This document shows, piece by piece, positions 1 to 11,002 of a DNA stretch of 64,000 nucleotides. Where the stretch lies: contig JAHLEZ010000005.1 of the NCBI GenBank assembly GCA_020726505.1, positions 1,984,001 through 2,048,000 on the forward strand, given 5' to 3'. Made by a program: the position numbers and the translations under genes. The first letter of the stretch is position 1; each line of letters begins with the position of its first letter. Below the pieces are notes generated by a model that was not told the DNA's origin, ran no database searches, and saw only the letters and a list, made by a program, of their open reading frames with translations. Source of the DNA: Leptodontidium sp. MPI-SDFR-AT-0119 (Eukaryota > Ascomycota > Leotiomycetes > Helotiales > Leptodontidiaceae).

Positions 1-565
1 AAATAAAATCCATTTGAGAAACCAACGGCAATCTTTCGTTTAGCACAGGTGTTGCATCGCTTTGCTTTCGTTCCTTCACCCATCTTGAACTAATTCGTCC
101 GCAACTTCAAATTTAGAATCTGATCCGAAAGAAGAATGTGAGTATCTTCATTCAATAACTCCGTCTTCGGATTGTGGACATGTGCTATGCTTTTAGAAAG
201 CATCTTGAAAGCGGTGTTAATGATGTTGAGTGATGAAGGACGTTGATGGCCCGCAACACCCTAACTCGCTTCATCGGCGCTGGTCCCAAATCGGAAATCA
301 AACGCGCCAAGAATTTCTGTCTTATTCAAACGACGACGGCCATCTCGGATGTCATCACTGAACAACACCTGCTTACTACATCCCCCTTTTCGCATCTACG
401 AGTTCTACATCCGAAAGAAAGTAGCCGAATTGTATCTTTCCGTTCGCCGATACGAACTGTACAGATCCTATTGAACCGATTTCCACACAGCACCTCCCCT
501 CTTCTCGGCATATTAACCTCGGCCATCGAAAACATCGTTCACTTCAGCATCTACCAGCAAGCAAC
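1..565. other. intergenic / 5' region
   Basis: No supportable gene. An open frame around 243-674 overlaps the next gene in another frame, is rich in Ser/Thr/Pro and matches nothing I know, so I treat it as leader or promoter DNA. A GTGAGT donor-like site at 138 could start a 5' UTR intron, but no acceptor can be assigned. Confidence 0.5.
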
Positions 566-1052
566 ATGGTTTCAACACTCGCCAAAACATTGCTCTATCT
601 CGCAGCAGCTGCGAGCTCAACGACTGCCCTCGGTCACACCAAGATGGGATACGATGTCGTGTTTCCAGCGTTGAAGAAGCTGGGTGTGAAAGATCATGGG
701 GCTATTTCGGCGAGAATTGGATGGATGGAAGTAAATCAGGGCTTTGTGATCCTCTGTATGTCTATCTCTTCCCTTCGTGCAACATTCTTCTCCTTCGTCG
801 GAAGTCATTCTTCAAGCCGAGGTATTTGTTGGCACGACACGTGACTAAATGCTGATGAGGTTTGTGATAGCCATCTTCTGCTTCAAATGGGCACAATTCG
901 GAATGACAGATATTTATGACAAGGCCTTTGCTGGATTCTACTGTGTTGCGCAGTTTTACTTTGGGTGGTGCTACTTGAAGGCGGGTATCAAGGAGCCTGT
1001 TGTCCCATTGTGGGGTATCCCAACTTTGGTTGGTTTGAGCCAGTTGGTGTAG
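566..1052 (+). CDS. small multi-spanning membrane protein, unknown function
   Basis: Two exons, 566-755 and 871-1052, joined by a 115-nt GT-AG intron, give 123 residues. The frame is kept across the junction (codon t|cc) and both halves are hydrophobic. The protein starts with a hydrophobic segment (residues 3-22) that could be a signal anchor. Further hydrophobic stretches follow at about 58-68, 77-92 and 103-122, so three to four membrane spans are likely. No catalytic motif is visible. The ATG lies just after a CAAGCAAC-type fungal leader. I do not recognise the family. The splice model is firm because neither exon alone makes a sensible protein. Confidence 0.72.
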
Positions 1053-2205
1053 GCAGGTCAAATATCAGGACGAATCACGCCAATGTGGCTATCATGTGTG
1101 CATGTATTTAACTCCTTACATTGTTCCAAATGTATATTCATCTGTTTCTGGTTGGTCCATATTCGCGTTTCCTTCCTCAGCACAGGCCACAATTAATTGC
1201 CCAGCTGAACATTCTGCATCGAAATTTCTCTTACGAAGTGCAGCTTTCCAATTCCAAGATTGGTGTCATGTATTTGATAATTTGAACCAAAGCCCTGGTA
1301 TCATGATCGGATTCGCCCCAGGTTACTACGCGCCTCAAATTACTTATACGATCAAGATGAAGACCGGAAGCGGGACGGCGTGGAAGACGAGGAAATCGCT
1401 CCCTTCCGAGTAACGTCACAGCTAGAATCTCCCACAAAGAAATAGAGCGATTCGAACATTACTCAGTCTCATGGTGTGTAAAATCTCCTAGTGCTTTAGA
1501 GCAATACTAATTTGAGCTGTAGTGCATACGAGGCTTGGCTTAGCAAGGTGATGCCTCTAAGCTGTTCGAGGGGGAGATGTTCTAGTTATTAGTAAGATGG
1601 CAAAATGCTGGCTGGTGCATAAGTTATTTCTGAAACAGTACACGAATGCTGGTAGCCAATTGTCGCAAATAATCGCGCTTCAAGAAGGTCTACAACGAAA
1701 ATTGAGCGCTAAATTGAGTTCGAAATCCTGAACTTTCTGGTGAACTTCCACCATTTCGCCATGAGATTCCAAACCGAGATGTTTAATTCTCAAATCTTCC
1801 TAGACCTAGCCAATCTTCCAGACGACTTTACTTATATCCTAATACTTAAGTAGGCTGGTCATGGACATCTGGTTGTTGGGAATCGCCGGCTGTTGTCTCA
1901 ATCCTGGCCAACTCAAGTCTTGGCAATTTAAGCGAAGTGGCCCCCTTTTCCTATTGTCAGCTCAACAATAGGAAAATTACTACACAAGCGAGCTGCTCCA
2001 CCAAAACTAAGCACAATAACACCCGTCTCAGTTGAGCTGCCATTGTGTATTATAGCCACAGCATGCGACTACTTAAAGCCCTTTCCTGTGCTTCGCAACT
2101 TCCTCCTTTCCTTTTCAGTCAACTTCATTTCTTCAGATATTTTGCGTCTGCAACTATCGCTTCTCGACTTCACCAAATTCAAACACGAAACAGACAAAAC
2201 AAAAG
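1053..2205. other. intergenic region
   Basis: No convincing coding potential on either strand. Short frames at 1096-1413 and around 2043-2438 are out of phase with the neighbouring gene or lack any recognisable composition. The last 150 bases are pyrimidine-rich, as expected for the promoter and leader of the gene at 2206. Confidence 0.5.
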
Positions 2206-3365
2206 ATGGCTCTCACGAGACTCATGGCGAGAGCCAACAAGCGACAGACTCGGTCAATGACAATGGCCGAAGTCAACACCAAGTCTTCCCTCCGTCCCAT
2301 CACCGCCTCTCGACGACCACCTGCCAGAAAGCAACGAGTGAGAGCTGTCGCTGCTCGCCGAGCTTCAAACGCAACACCAAAACCAATTTCTACCCCCGCC
2401 CTAGGTCCTGTCCCATCTCTCACCCCGGCTCAGGATGATCATGAAGATGCCGGACGAGCATCCTCCCTCGTCGTCCCAGCACCTGCCGACCAACCCCTCT
2501 CCTCTTCCCCATCCCCTCCAGCCCTCGAGCAAGAGCAAGAGCAACAATTTGCGCTTGAGATTGCTTCCGCCACCATCGAACAAGCATCATCTCTTCTTCA
2601 ACACGTCCAACCTCGCACTTCTTCTCCCGTCCTTGAGCAAACAACTCAACAGCAATTTTCGTCCGCTTCCCTCCCCGCCTCACCACCAACTCCATCCTCT
2701 TCCGTCAACACCGAGCAGTTGTCCGCACCCGACCCAGACCTTCCATCTCAGTCTGTCTCGTTCGACTTCCTCAATCCTCGTCCAGAGCCTGGAATTCTCA
2801 ACCCAAAAGCTGACTGGTACCAAGAGTACCAAGCTGCCGGTACTTTGTCAACTGCCCGCATGGTCGGCAAATTCCCACACAAACGAGTCATCCCAGACAA
2901 TGTCGGACCGGACCCTTCCTTGTTCAACGACGACTCTTCCGACGATGACCCCAATTCCGCCCCCAAGATCAAACCCAAGCCTTACGTCACGATGACCTTC
3001 CGTGAGATTGAAGCCGAACCAAAGGAGTCTTCAACTCGTCCATTGCAGCCCCTTGCTCAATTGCATTTATAGCTGAGATCGGCAAGAACACTGATGCAGA
3101 GAAGAAGACGCAAGCAGAACTCTCATTTACGATGTCGAGGGGAAATAGCTTGATCATGAGAAATGCGGAGAGAAGAAGAGGAATCCGACGAAAGCCATAT
3201 TTCTGGTTCAGCAAGCGAGTCGACAAGAACCCCCGAAATTCACAGTTGATGAAGTTGGAGAGGTTGAGAAAGAGGGGATTGAGAGTTAATAGATTGCTCT
3301 TGGAGTTGGAGGGTTGGGAGATGAGTCGGTGCTATGATGCTAGTCCACATGAAGTGACTGTCTGA
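2206..3365 (+). CDS. low-complexity protein with basic C-terminal region, unknown
   Basis: Exons 2206-3001 and 3073-3365 flank a 71-nt intron (GTGAGA...TATAG) and give 362 residues. Without splicing the frame stops at 3072. With splicing it runs on into a strongly charged, protein-like tail (Arg/Lys-rich, residues about 290-345), which is the reason for choosing the spliced model. The N-terminal 70 residues are basic. Residues 70-200 are Ser/Pro/Gln-rich and probably disordered. A more ordered stretch follows around residues 195-270 (motifs NPKADWYQEYQAAG and KPYVTMTF). The basic ends would suit a nucleic-acid-binding or nuclear or mitochondrial role, but this is inference. I recognise no family. 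Confidence 0.6.
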
Positions 3366-4094
3366 TCGGAGATTGATGAAGGCGGCGAGGCTGCTCAAAC
3401 ATTTATGGCGGAGTCTGGAACAAGTGTGGATGCTGAGATGCAAATGGATTGAGAGCTCGTTGGCGAGAGATGGAATCGATGAGATGTTTGTATAACTTGC
3501 TTTGCCAAAGTTGAATGGAAGCCAAGTATGGGGCTTTGAATCTTGTATCGCCGCGAGATGGCATGGAGCCACTGGGTGTGGGCCCTCATTAGTTTAGTTA
3601 TGAAAAACGCACCTCGGCACTCACCTTGGTTTGTCATGCATGAGCATGAATTGTGACCATACTGCTGGGCATGTATCGGTGGCTGGGGCTGGGTCTATCT
3701 CCTGCTACTGACTCTTACTAAATGTGATTTCCCTGGACCCAGCAACAAACTTGTTGGAATTTCTGGCTTGAAAAAACAGCAGAATGTTTGCGATCCTCCT
3801 TGAAATTCTGCTGGCAAGAATTCTGGTGATGTTGACCAAGCCAAACAAATTGAACGAACATTCCTTTCGATTCCAGCAACGCCTCGAAAACTCACCTATT
3901 CATTATACCAAGACCTCAGCGCCCAAGAAGAATTTCTCGTCTTCAAGTCCTGCGAAGATTGAGATTCCTTCCTGAGTTCAAGTTTGATTTGTCAAGTCAC
4001 TAATAATACGTAATTACGTTCCCCTTCGCCGGATTCCTAGTTGGACGCAATGGTCTAAACTCCCAAAACTTGTACCCCTCTATTCACCCCCAAT
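3366..4094. other. intergenic region
   Basis: Nothing supportable. It holds the 3' region of the preceding gene and, near its end, the short leader of the decayed zinc mini-gene. Confidence 0.5.
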
Positions 4095-4319
4095 ATGGTA
4101 AGTTCACCATGTGTATCAATTGGCAGAAGTGGCTCACAATTATCCAGAGTACGCTGCGATAAATGCCATCGACGCCGCGACCCTCAAGAGTTCAATTCGG
4201 CCAGATGTTTCCAGTCCCGCAGCCATGAAGTAAACAAGACAAGGGAGGTGGAAAATCAAGTGTAGGAAATTCTAGCCGTAATCGAGAAGCTCAAGAGACT
4301 TGTAAAGAAGCTGAAGTGA
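4095..4319 (+). pseudogene. decayed CxxC zinc mini-protein paralogue
   Basis: An ATG at 4095 is followed at once by a GTAAGT donor and a 50-nt intron ending CAG at 4147, the same layout as the two intact neighbours. In the frame starting at 4149 the protein reads CDKC, then D, F, S and RC at the same spacing as the protein at 5672 (CxxC-x4-D-x3-F-x-S-x-RC-xx-C/S-R). The fourth metal cysteine is Ser here (TCC at 4215). The ATG and this frame differ by one base, and an in-frame TAG lies at 4263, after which the frame continues through a Lys/Leu-rich helix to TGA at 4317-4319. One frameshift, one stop and a lost ligand together argue for a pseudogene. A non-standard splice form cannot be excluded. 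Confidence 0.5.
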
Positions 4320-4832
4320 TTCAAGGTGCTCGCGGATAGTTGGCGAAGGTATTTATTGCCGTGGTGCGTAGATTCTGTTGGACTGCCAGGTCTGTTTCCG
4401 GGCAGCGATGTTACTGGATCCATGTGGAACTTCCGGCTTGGATTGCAATTTGATTGAGTACATCCCCGAATGCTAGATGTGAATGAAGTTCCATCGTTTG
4501 AGATGATACAGGGTCTGTCTGACCGACTTCAAACAAACCGACCATTGTCCTAACATTTTGCGTCCTGAAAATTGTCTCACTCTGAGACTGTGATAATACG
4601 TGTGTAAAATTCTGTGGACCGCACTGGAAAGTTCAAGAAAGCAGTCAGACTTCGGTGTCTGCTCGCTGAATATCTAGACTACTGTCTACCAGGACGAAGA
4701 CATAAAAGCACTTGACCTTCCCACTTTCCAGCGACTACACAACAGCTCAGCAGCCTCATTCACGTCCCGTCAAGCCTTCAACATCACCCAAAAGACGTCG
4801 CAACGAAATCATTCCACACAAAACACCTTGAA
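4320..4832. other. intergenic region with promoter of next mini-gene
   Basis: No gene seen. An ACATAAAAG element near 4694-4705 and a following C/A-rich leader precede the gene at 4833. Confidence 0.4.
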
Positions 4833-5119
4833 ATGTATGATTAGAACCCCTCTCTACTTCCCAACTAACATCATATCACAGGTCAACCAGCTGTCACACC
4901 TGCTCCGGTGTCGCCGTGAAAGGCACATCCTTCTGTCCTCCTTGCCGGGAAGAAACGAAGGCAGAACTCAAAGCAAACACCGCCTCGTGTGCCAAGTTGA
5001 GCATGGAAACGGAGGCTGCGTTACGATTCTTCAACGCGCCAAGGGAGGGCAAGGTTTTAGTGCGCCAAGTCAAGCTCTCGAGTGGATTTGTGCTGAGGGA
5101 GGAGTACCGTACGACATAA
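4833..5119 (+). CDS. small zinc-ribbon-like protein (CxxC-x10-CxxC), split start codon
   Basis: The initiator ATG is split: AT at 4833-4834 is the end of exon 1 and G at 4882 begins exon 2, around a 47-nt intron (GTATGA, branch AACTAAC, ACAG). The 79-residue product starts M-S-T-S-C-H-T-C, with a second pair C-P-P-C ten residues later, a likely zinc knuckle or ribbon. The rest (residues 24-79) is a charged helix-strand region with KVLVRQVKLSSGFVLREE. The start is chosen because the unspliced ATG at 4833 meets a TAG after two further codons, whereas splicing places an ATG directly before the zinc motif. No function is known to me. It lies in tandem with the related genes at 4095 and 5672. Confidence 0.6.
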
Positions 5120-5671
5120 GGTTGAGATGTCTGGATTTTGGGGTCTGGTGGGGGAGGATCATTGCCATTTGGCAAACGGAGATGTGTTGGAGGAGTTATC
5201 TTGAACATGTGGATATTTTGGCTTAGAAAAATCAGGTGTGGGAATGAATTGAGCAAACATGGAAATGGAAATAGACCACATCCCGGTGTCTCTGCCAGGT
5301 TGACAGAAGTCCTTCCGCAGGGTACGTTTTGGTGATGCCCTGGTTTGCTTCCATGCCATTTGGCTTTCTTTCCTGTCATATCCGTCTGTCAAAATAATGA
5401 CAAGAGTCACGATTGCCTATCTCAGTCGAGACCAAACAGTTGACAGGAGGCTTGTTGCGAGCTGTCACACAGTGTAACTTTCCTATAAAGCTGTGATGTA
5501 GCCCGGTGCTTCAGGAGTAGATCTCCTCACATTGTCCCAACTATCAAACCAAGTCTTCCAAACACAACACAGAGATAATTCGCGACGAAAGCCAGCCTGT
5601 AGTTTCCAAGTTCGGCACAGTCAACATTCAGTCCAACATCATACATCCAATCAACAACATCCTTGCCAGAT
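5120..5671. other. intergenic region
   Basis: No gene seen. A TATAAA box lies at 5483-5488, about 185 bases before the next start codon. Confidence 0.45.
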
Positions 5672-6044
5672 ATGACCGAACAGGTCGGTGAAATCGTCTT
5701 CAAGTCAGGGCCTCCTGTCCTCCCTCCTAAGTAAGCATAAACCCTTTCTATGCCCCTTGTTTGAATCATGCTCACCAAACTGTAGGGTCAAATATGAATG
5801 CCAGGGGTGCGGCCAGATCCATGATAAGAGCAGCTTCGAATCTAGTCGCTGCGCCGGGTGTAGGACGCTTCAATACGAACAAATTGAGAGACTGCGGAAT
5901 GCTTCGGACTTGGAATTCGTACAAGCGGCTTTGAGGATTTTGGCTCAAGACAGGACCTTCGATGAGTTGATGGCGCAAAATGGGTGGAGGAGGGCTGGAA
6001 ATCTTGTGACTGATGGCACACACGAGGAGGTGATGAAATACTGA
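5672..6044 (+). CDS. small CxxC/CxxC zinc protein, unknown function
   Basis: Exons 5672-5730 and 5786-6044 flank a 55-nt intron (GTAAGC...TGTAG) and give 105 residues. Residues 25-45 carry two cysteine pairs (CQGC and CAGC, 13 residues apart), a zinc-binding arrangement. A helical C-terminal half follows (residues 48-90, with LEFVQAALRILAQDRTFDEL). A decayed copy sits at 4095 and a shorter, more distant relative at 4833, so this is a local family. No DNA-binding or RING signature is complete. A protein-interaction role is conceivable but unsupported. Confidence 0.68.
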
Positions 6045-6267
6045 GGACTGAAGGTTTTGGTTTGCCACTGATGGACTGCATCGGATTCCCAGATTGTGTG
6101 TTCTCCCAGAGTCTTTATTGAGACGATAGCCTTGTTTTTTCCCGGTGATATTGCAGTACGGAGATAGATCATGCGTTGGTAGACTGAAGTGACGAGCCAT
6201 ATCATTTCATTAGCTTCATCTCAGTCCCAAACGCCAGGGTATAACCACATGGACCGTATCTCATATG

Positions 6268-8567
6268 TCATATCTCATAATCGCTGTCATCTCCCAGGCC
6301 CAAATCCCCCACATCCTTCTTCCCTACATCAAACCATCCCCCAAAGTCCAACTTCATCAGTAGCCTATCTACTCTTCCAACCTTGGCTGGAATATACGCA
6401 CCCTCTTCACCAAGGACCAGCTCCGCAAAGCCGCTATCCCAGCCTTCCTTCTCGTGATCGATATCGCGTAGATTCTTGACGATTTCTTCGATCCCGCCTT
6501 TCACGCGATCGGCGACGGTGACGAGTTGCGCTTTGATGTCCCGCTCTTCCTTGTGGAAGTCTGAGAAGGCGTCAACTACACCCTCATCGGCTTCTAAGTC
6601 GAGCGATTGCCAGATAGAATGGACCCGGTAGACCAAAGCTACAAGGTGGTCAATTTGTTGAAGTAGGTGATAGAGTGGATCCGTGAATGAAGAGTTCGTT
6701 AAGAGAAGACTTGTAGCTAATGCAGACAGATATCTCCAGTGAGCATCTGCAAGTGTTTGCGGATCATGTGTATAGGTGCTGGTACTCTGTGGCATTGGTT
6801 CTCGCGCCGCTTGCAACCAAATGTCGTCGTCATCGTTATCATCATCGACGGTGCCATTGGACGTGTTGGGCCGCGATGGTTCGCCTGCTAGCCACTTCTT
6901 AAATCCAACCCATGTGCCTTGCACGACTTCGCCTTGGAGATATGCTTCTGTCTCTCCGAGGAAGAACACTGCTGCGCTACTGGTTGCCCATACAGTACGC
7001 ATAGCTTGAGACCGCTCTTTGCCACGGCTTCGCATCGTTCGGACTTTGTTGCGGCCAGCAGTAGAACTGCCATAGGGAGGACCTGGTGGAGCAGGATGGT
7101 CTCGGCGTAAGGATGTAATTTTCCAGAGATCTGTCAGACGTAGATGTGCTCTGTGAATCGACAAGAGATAGGCATTAACACTCGAGTATATTTGAACATC
7201 CGCGGGCGTAAGGAAGAGATCCAATGGGGAAGGAATTTGGAGCGAAAGTGCTACCGGTACAGAAAGTAGTAGATTCTTGAAGGGCGTCGAAACAATCGTA
7301 GAAGCTGGTTTTGGCTTTTTGGATGGAGTCGTAGAGCTTGATTTCGTAATTGATAACTGAACCAGGTCTCTGGCGAGTTCGAGGAGTTCGTCTTCGTCTT
7401 GTTCTTCCTCATACTGGCCTTGGAGAGACCCCATTGCTGCCCATGTGCGTGCCAGAACTGCTGAAACTTCGCCATCCTTCACTACAATGTTGCCCAAGCC
7501 ATCTCGTTTATCAAACCCGATATTGTCAGAGCGTCTCCATCGCGACCTGATTTTGTCGTCTGCCTCAGTTATTAGGGCAATTGCGAACTCGCCGCGGCCC
7601 AGCAGGAAGAATTCCCGTAGCAGTGACAATATCTCAACTACTTTGCTTAGAGGCAAGAGCTTTTGCAGAGTTGTTTGTGACAACGACACTCTGATTGAAG
7701 TGATAACCCTGGAAAAATTTGCACTATTGATCGGAAATTTCAATGTTGAAAGTTGCTGCAGATGGGACGACAGTAAGTCCAACTCTGGGGAATTTGCACT
7801 AGATACCCCCTTGACTCGAATATGGTTGAGGGATCGGCCAATAAAGAGTAAAGAGCTTGCTGTCGGCGCCGTGACAAACGCAGGCAGTAACTCCGCCTTG
7901 CTGTGATACTCCTATGCCAAGTTAGTTTTCGCTTCACTTTATCATGAGCAAAAGCACGTACCTGTACGTCTCCATGAACCATTTGGACGAAAAAATCCTC
8001 CCTTCCAAAGCTCGGCAGCCTTCCATACAGGACCCACGCAGATACCTGCTTCAACCAAGCTGTTTCTGACACTCTCACCAAACTCAAAGCTGCCTCTTCA
8101 ACATCAACATATCCAGTTTGCATAGCAGCACATAATCGATCAATCACCATAGCCCCGCTGCAGTTACCCCGCATCATGAATTCCACTACCTCCAGAAACC
8201 ACTCCATTCTCCTCGTCCATCCCGAGAACTCGCCCACAATAGCTGTCAGTGGCACAATGTTGTACGCCCCCACAGTTCCAGCATCCTTCCTCAGTATACC
8301 ATCTTCAACCTCCAGTACTTTGAGCTGGAATTTCGCCAAGTGGGTGGACTTGATAGCCGTTGCCACAGCCTGGCAGATACTGGATGGGTGCGAGGTGGCT
8401 ATGGTAGCAGTATGTGCAAGAAGCTTGCAGTGGAGGTTACTTAGGTGGGCGATGGAGGAGAGGAGGGCTTTCTCGGGAGGGGAGAGTATCGAGGAGGAGG
8501 ATGAATGGTCGGCGGTGAGGAGAGGGGAGGGGTGACCGGACAGGGAGAGGAGAATTTCGTGGAGCAT
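6268..8567 (-). CDS. gamma-tubulin complex component 4 (GCP4, Spc97/Spc98 family)
   Basis: Minus strand, exon 1 8567-7962 and exon 2 7911-6268, 50-nt intron (GTACGT...CATAG), 749 residues. The N-terminus M-L-H-E-I-L-L-S-L-S-G-H-P is close to the conserved start of GCP4 proteins. The GRIP1 region with SGWTRRMEWFLEVVEFMM and WLKQVSAWVLYGRLP lies around residues 110-195. The C-terminal GRIP2 region (about 350-700) contains LFLTPADVQIYSSVNAYLLS and AHWRYLSALA, typical of Spc97/Spc98 proteins. In the gamma-tubulin ring complex GCP4 helps nucleate microtubules at the spindle pole body. Low-complexity insertions make it somewhat longer than the roughly 670 residues usual in animals. Confidence 0.9.
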
Positions 8568-9602
8568 TGTGGAGACCTGTACCTAGAGTAAATAAGAAAT
8601 TGTCATCAGATATGATGCGGGTGCTGCGTACGGAACTCTATCCCCTCGACGGCCCCCGTGGAATCTATCAACCAGGTCCTGCTTGAGCAAAATAAAGGTA
8701 CCGAGGAGTTCGAAGCGGCACATTGATTCACAGCATGGCAGATTGTCTATGCCTTTGGCAGCTGACAAATCCTTGGGCTGACTGTAGGTATTGTCGTTTT
8801 CATTGTTTCGCAGAGAGACACAGGCCTCGGGATGTCTGTCGCGTTGATCTCTTGGAAGACGCGATGAGGCACGTGACCGACTACAACTGTAAAATGAACC
8901 CCTTCAATCCTCTCTTTTATTTCGCATTATCAATTTCTTGAAGCCAAATTGGCCAGCTAATTGTCCCTACAACGCCACATTTCTCGCCCAATGTAGTAGT
9001 CCCAAAGGATAGAGAAAAGCAAATTGATAGCTCCACCATTTTGAAGTGTTGACTTCAGACAAACCTCCCCTCGCTCTACTATCTTTTCTCAGTTACCTCT
9101 TTAAAGTCCGTTTACAGCTGAGCTGGACTCTAATTTTGAGAGTGTCTATTCCAATCTCAGACTAAAATATCAGCGCGAAGCTTAGGCAAGTGAAATCATA
9201 CAGGCAGGCAAAGTACTGACTGAGCCAAGCCTGGATATTTTGCACCAAAGCACTCACAACAGAGCCTTCCATAATTAATGAGTTAGCTATACGCCTTGTG
9301 GACTGCTTCACACCCCCAAAACTTTCAACGGAGCATTTTTTTGACTCCACTTGCGGATGGGAATTTACTCGAGCTTGGTCGTAAGTGGTACATGATGAGA
9401 ACTTTGCATCCCACTGTGAATCTTTGTGGAGGAGAGGGGGATAGTATAAAAACACAAGACTTCTCCTGCATTTCCAAAATCCTGTTGATCTATACACCAG
9501 CACATAACATTCTACTCCAATCAAGATCTCGGCCGTAGGATTGACAAAGACAGGGACCACCCCCATCTATAGTAAACACAAACATCACACATAAGAGAAG
9601 CC
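8568..9602. other. intergenic region between divergent genes
   Basis: Shared upstream region of GCP4 (leftward) and the first PAM2 mini-gene (rightward). No gene supported. Small frames at 8723-8941 and 9162-9566 have no family features. Confidence 0.5.
9445..9452 (+). promoter_or_regulatory. TATA box of PAM2 mini-gene
   Basis: TATAAAAA lies about 150 bases upstream of the ATG at 9603, a normal position for a fungal core promoter with a short leader. Confidence 0.5.
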
Positions 9603-9944
9603 ATGTTTCCGAACAATTCTCGATACACCCCACTGTCGCTGCCAAACAACCCAGCCTTCGCATTACAATGGAATAACTTCATGAATACAGGTAACATGGG
9701 AAACCAAATCACGGGCGCCTTTCCGTTCCAACTTCAGAGACCAAACCCCATAAGTCAACCTGCCCAGAGACTGAACCCGATGGCGTCGCCTTTCTATCCA
9801 ACAAACCTCAATCCGCAAGCAGCTGTTTTCGTACCTGCGGCTCCCCAAACCCAAGCTGAAGCTATTAACCGAGTGTTAAGTCCTGGAGACTGGGCGCCTC
9901 GGGCAAGGCCAACTGCCAGATACCTCTACGATCCTTATAACTAG
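9603..9944 (+). CDS. small PAM2-motif protein (predicted poly(A)-binding-protein ligand)
   Basis: A single exon encodes 113 residues rich in Asn, Pro, Gln and Ala, probably disordered. Residues 69-78 read L-N-P-Q-A-A-V-F-V-P, matching the PAM2 pattern L-x-x-x-A-x-x-F-x-P that binds the MLLE domain of poly(A)-binding protein. Established PAM2 proteins (Paip1/2, Tob, eRF3, Upa1) use this short peptide to join mRNPs, so a role in mRNA translation, decay or endosomal transport is inferred. There is no other domain and no signal peptide or membrane segment. The TATA box and leader support expression. A paralogue with the same motif lies 1.4 kb downstream. Confidence 0.7.
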   Translation: MFPNNSRYTPLSLPNNPAFALQWNNFMNTGNMGNQITGAFPFQLQRPNPISQPAQRLNPMASPFYPTNLNPQAAVFVPAAPQTQAEAINRVLSPGDWAPRARPTARYLYDPYN

Positions 9945-11002
9945 ATCGTGGTGGAAGTAGAGTAAGCGACATGTCGAGGGTGGCGGTTTTGTAACTAGCC
10001 TCAAGATGCAGGTCGGAATGTCGAATTGTGAAATCCAGGGTACGAGAGTGGAGGAGGTTACCGTGTTAGAATGGTTGCATGTATGGATTTATAAACAATT
10101 CAAATAAACCATAGTCTTGGAGAAAGTGCTGCCGTGAAATGGATTAGAAAGAGAGCCGAGGTTGAGAAAAAGAAACGGCCAAGTAGGTATCAGTAACACC
10201 TCAGTCGCACCACCATCGTAGCCCAGCCAGCTTGAGAGCACCGGTAAATCCTTCAACACTTTTAGTACATTCACTCTGCTAATTATTGATAAGTAGAGCT
10301 GCATCACACCGGAGGCTTTGTATCAAGCAAAGTCGACCGTGAATCAAAGACAAGCTAAGAGTTGACACCACACACCGCAGACAGAGCCACAATTGCTTCT
10401 CTGCTTTCTACGGCGAGTAAACTATATTCGGTCGAGAGCATCGTAGCTTCGACTAATATGATATGAGGTTCTTTTTAGTCAACTTAATTCTCTTGTTACT
10501 ACTTCGTAAAACATTAACATGCCCCTGATGGCGCTTTGTTTTGTTGTTTCCTCGCTTAATTTTCTACTTACCCCCAGAGCTAGCCCTAAGGTTGATATCT
10601 ACCTCACACGAGTCTATTGGTTACATCTAAAACTAAATACCAGTAGTATTCTCTATAAAAATAGTCTTGTATTCACACAATCTTACTATACGTTTGCTTG
10701 ATGTCATCAAGTGAGAATCCAATATGACTGATTCCGCGCTCTAGAGCTGAGTAGGAATGTTTTACCCTGAATAGAAGACTGATCTTGAATAACAGCAATT
10801 CTTCACCCAATTCAAAAGAAAAAGAACCTCCTCTCTCCTCGAAATATTCTCTTCCTCCTCCAAGCACTTCAAACAACAAACCAAGTCGTTATCTGACATA
10901 TCTACCTAAATCCAACAGCAAACGTACAACAACTGCATAAATCCGCCCTCAAAAAAAAATAAAAAATAAAAATAAAAAACCAACCCCCCGATCCCCTCAC
11001 AA
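9945..11002. other. intergenic region between PAM2 paralogues
   Basis: No gene seen. A CTATAAAAATAG element occurs around 10648-10660, and an A-rich tract (A and T only) covers about 10951-10978 just before the next start codon, typical of fungal leaders. Confidence 0.45.

Noticed and set aside
243..674. 143-residue frame upstream of and overlapping the first gene
   Set aside because: It overlaps the spliced membrane-protein gene in another phase, has no known motif, and its composition fits a pyrimidine-rich leader.
4149..4319. Reading the 4.1-kb zinc fragment as a functional gene by a 36-nt intron (4230-4265) removing the TAG
   Set aside because: The intron would be shorter than any other here, and the start would still be out of frame.
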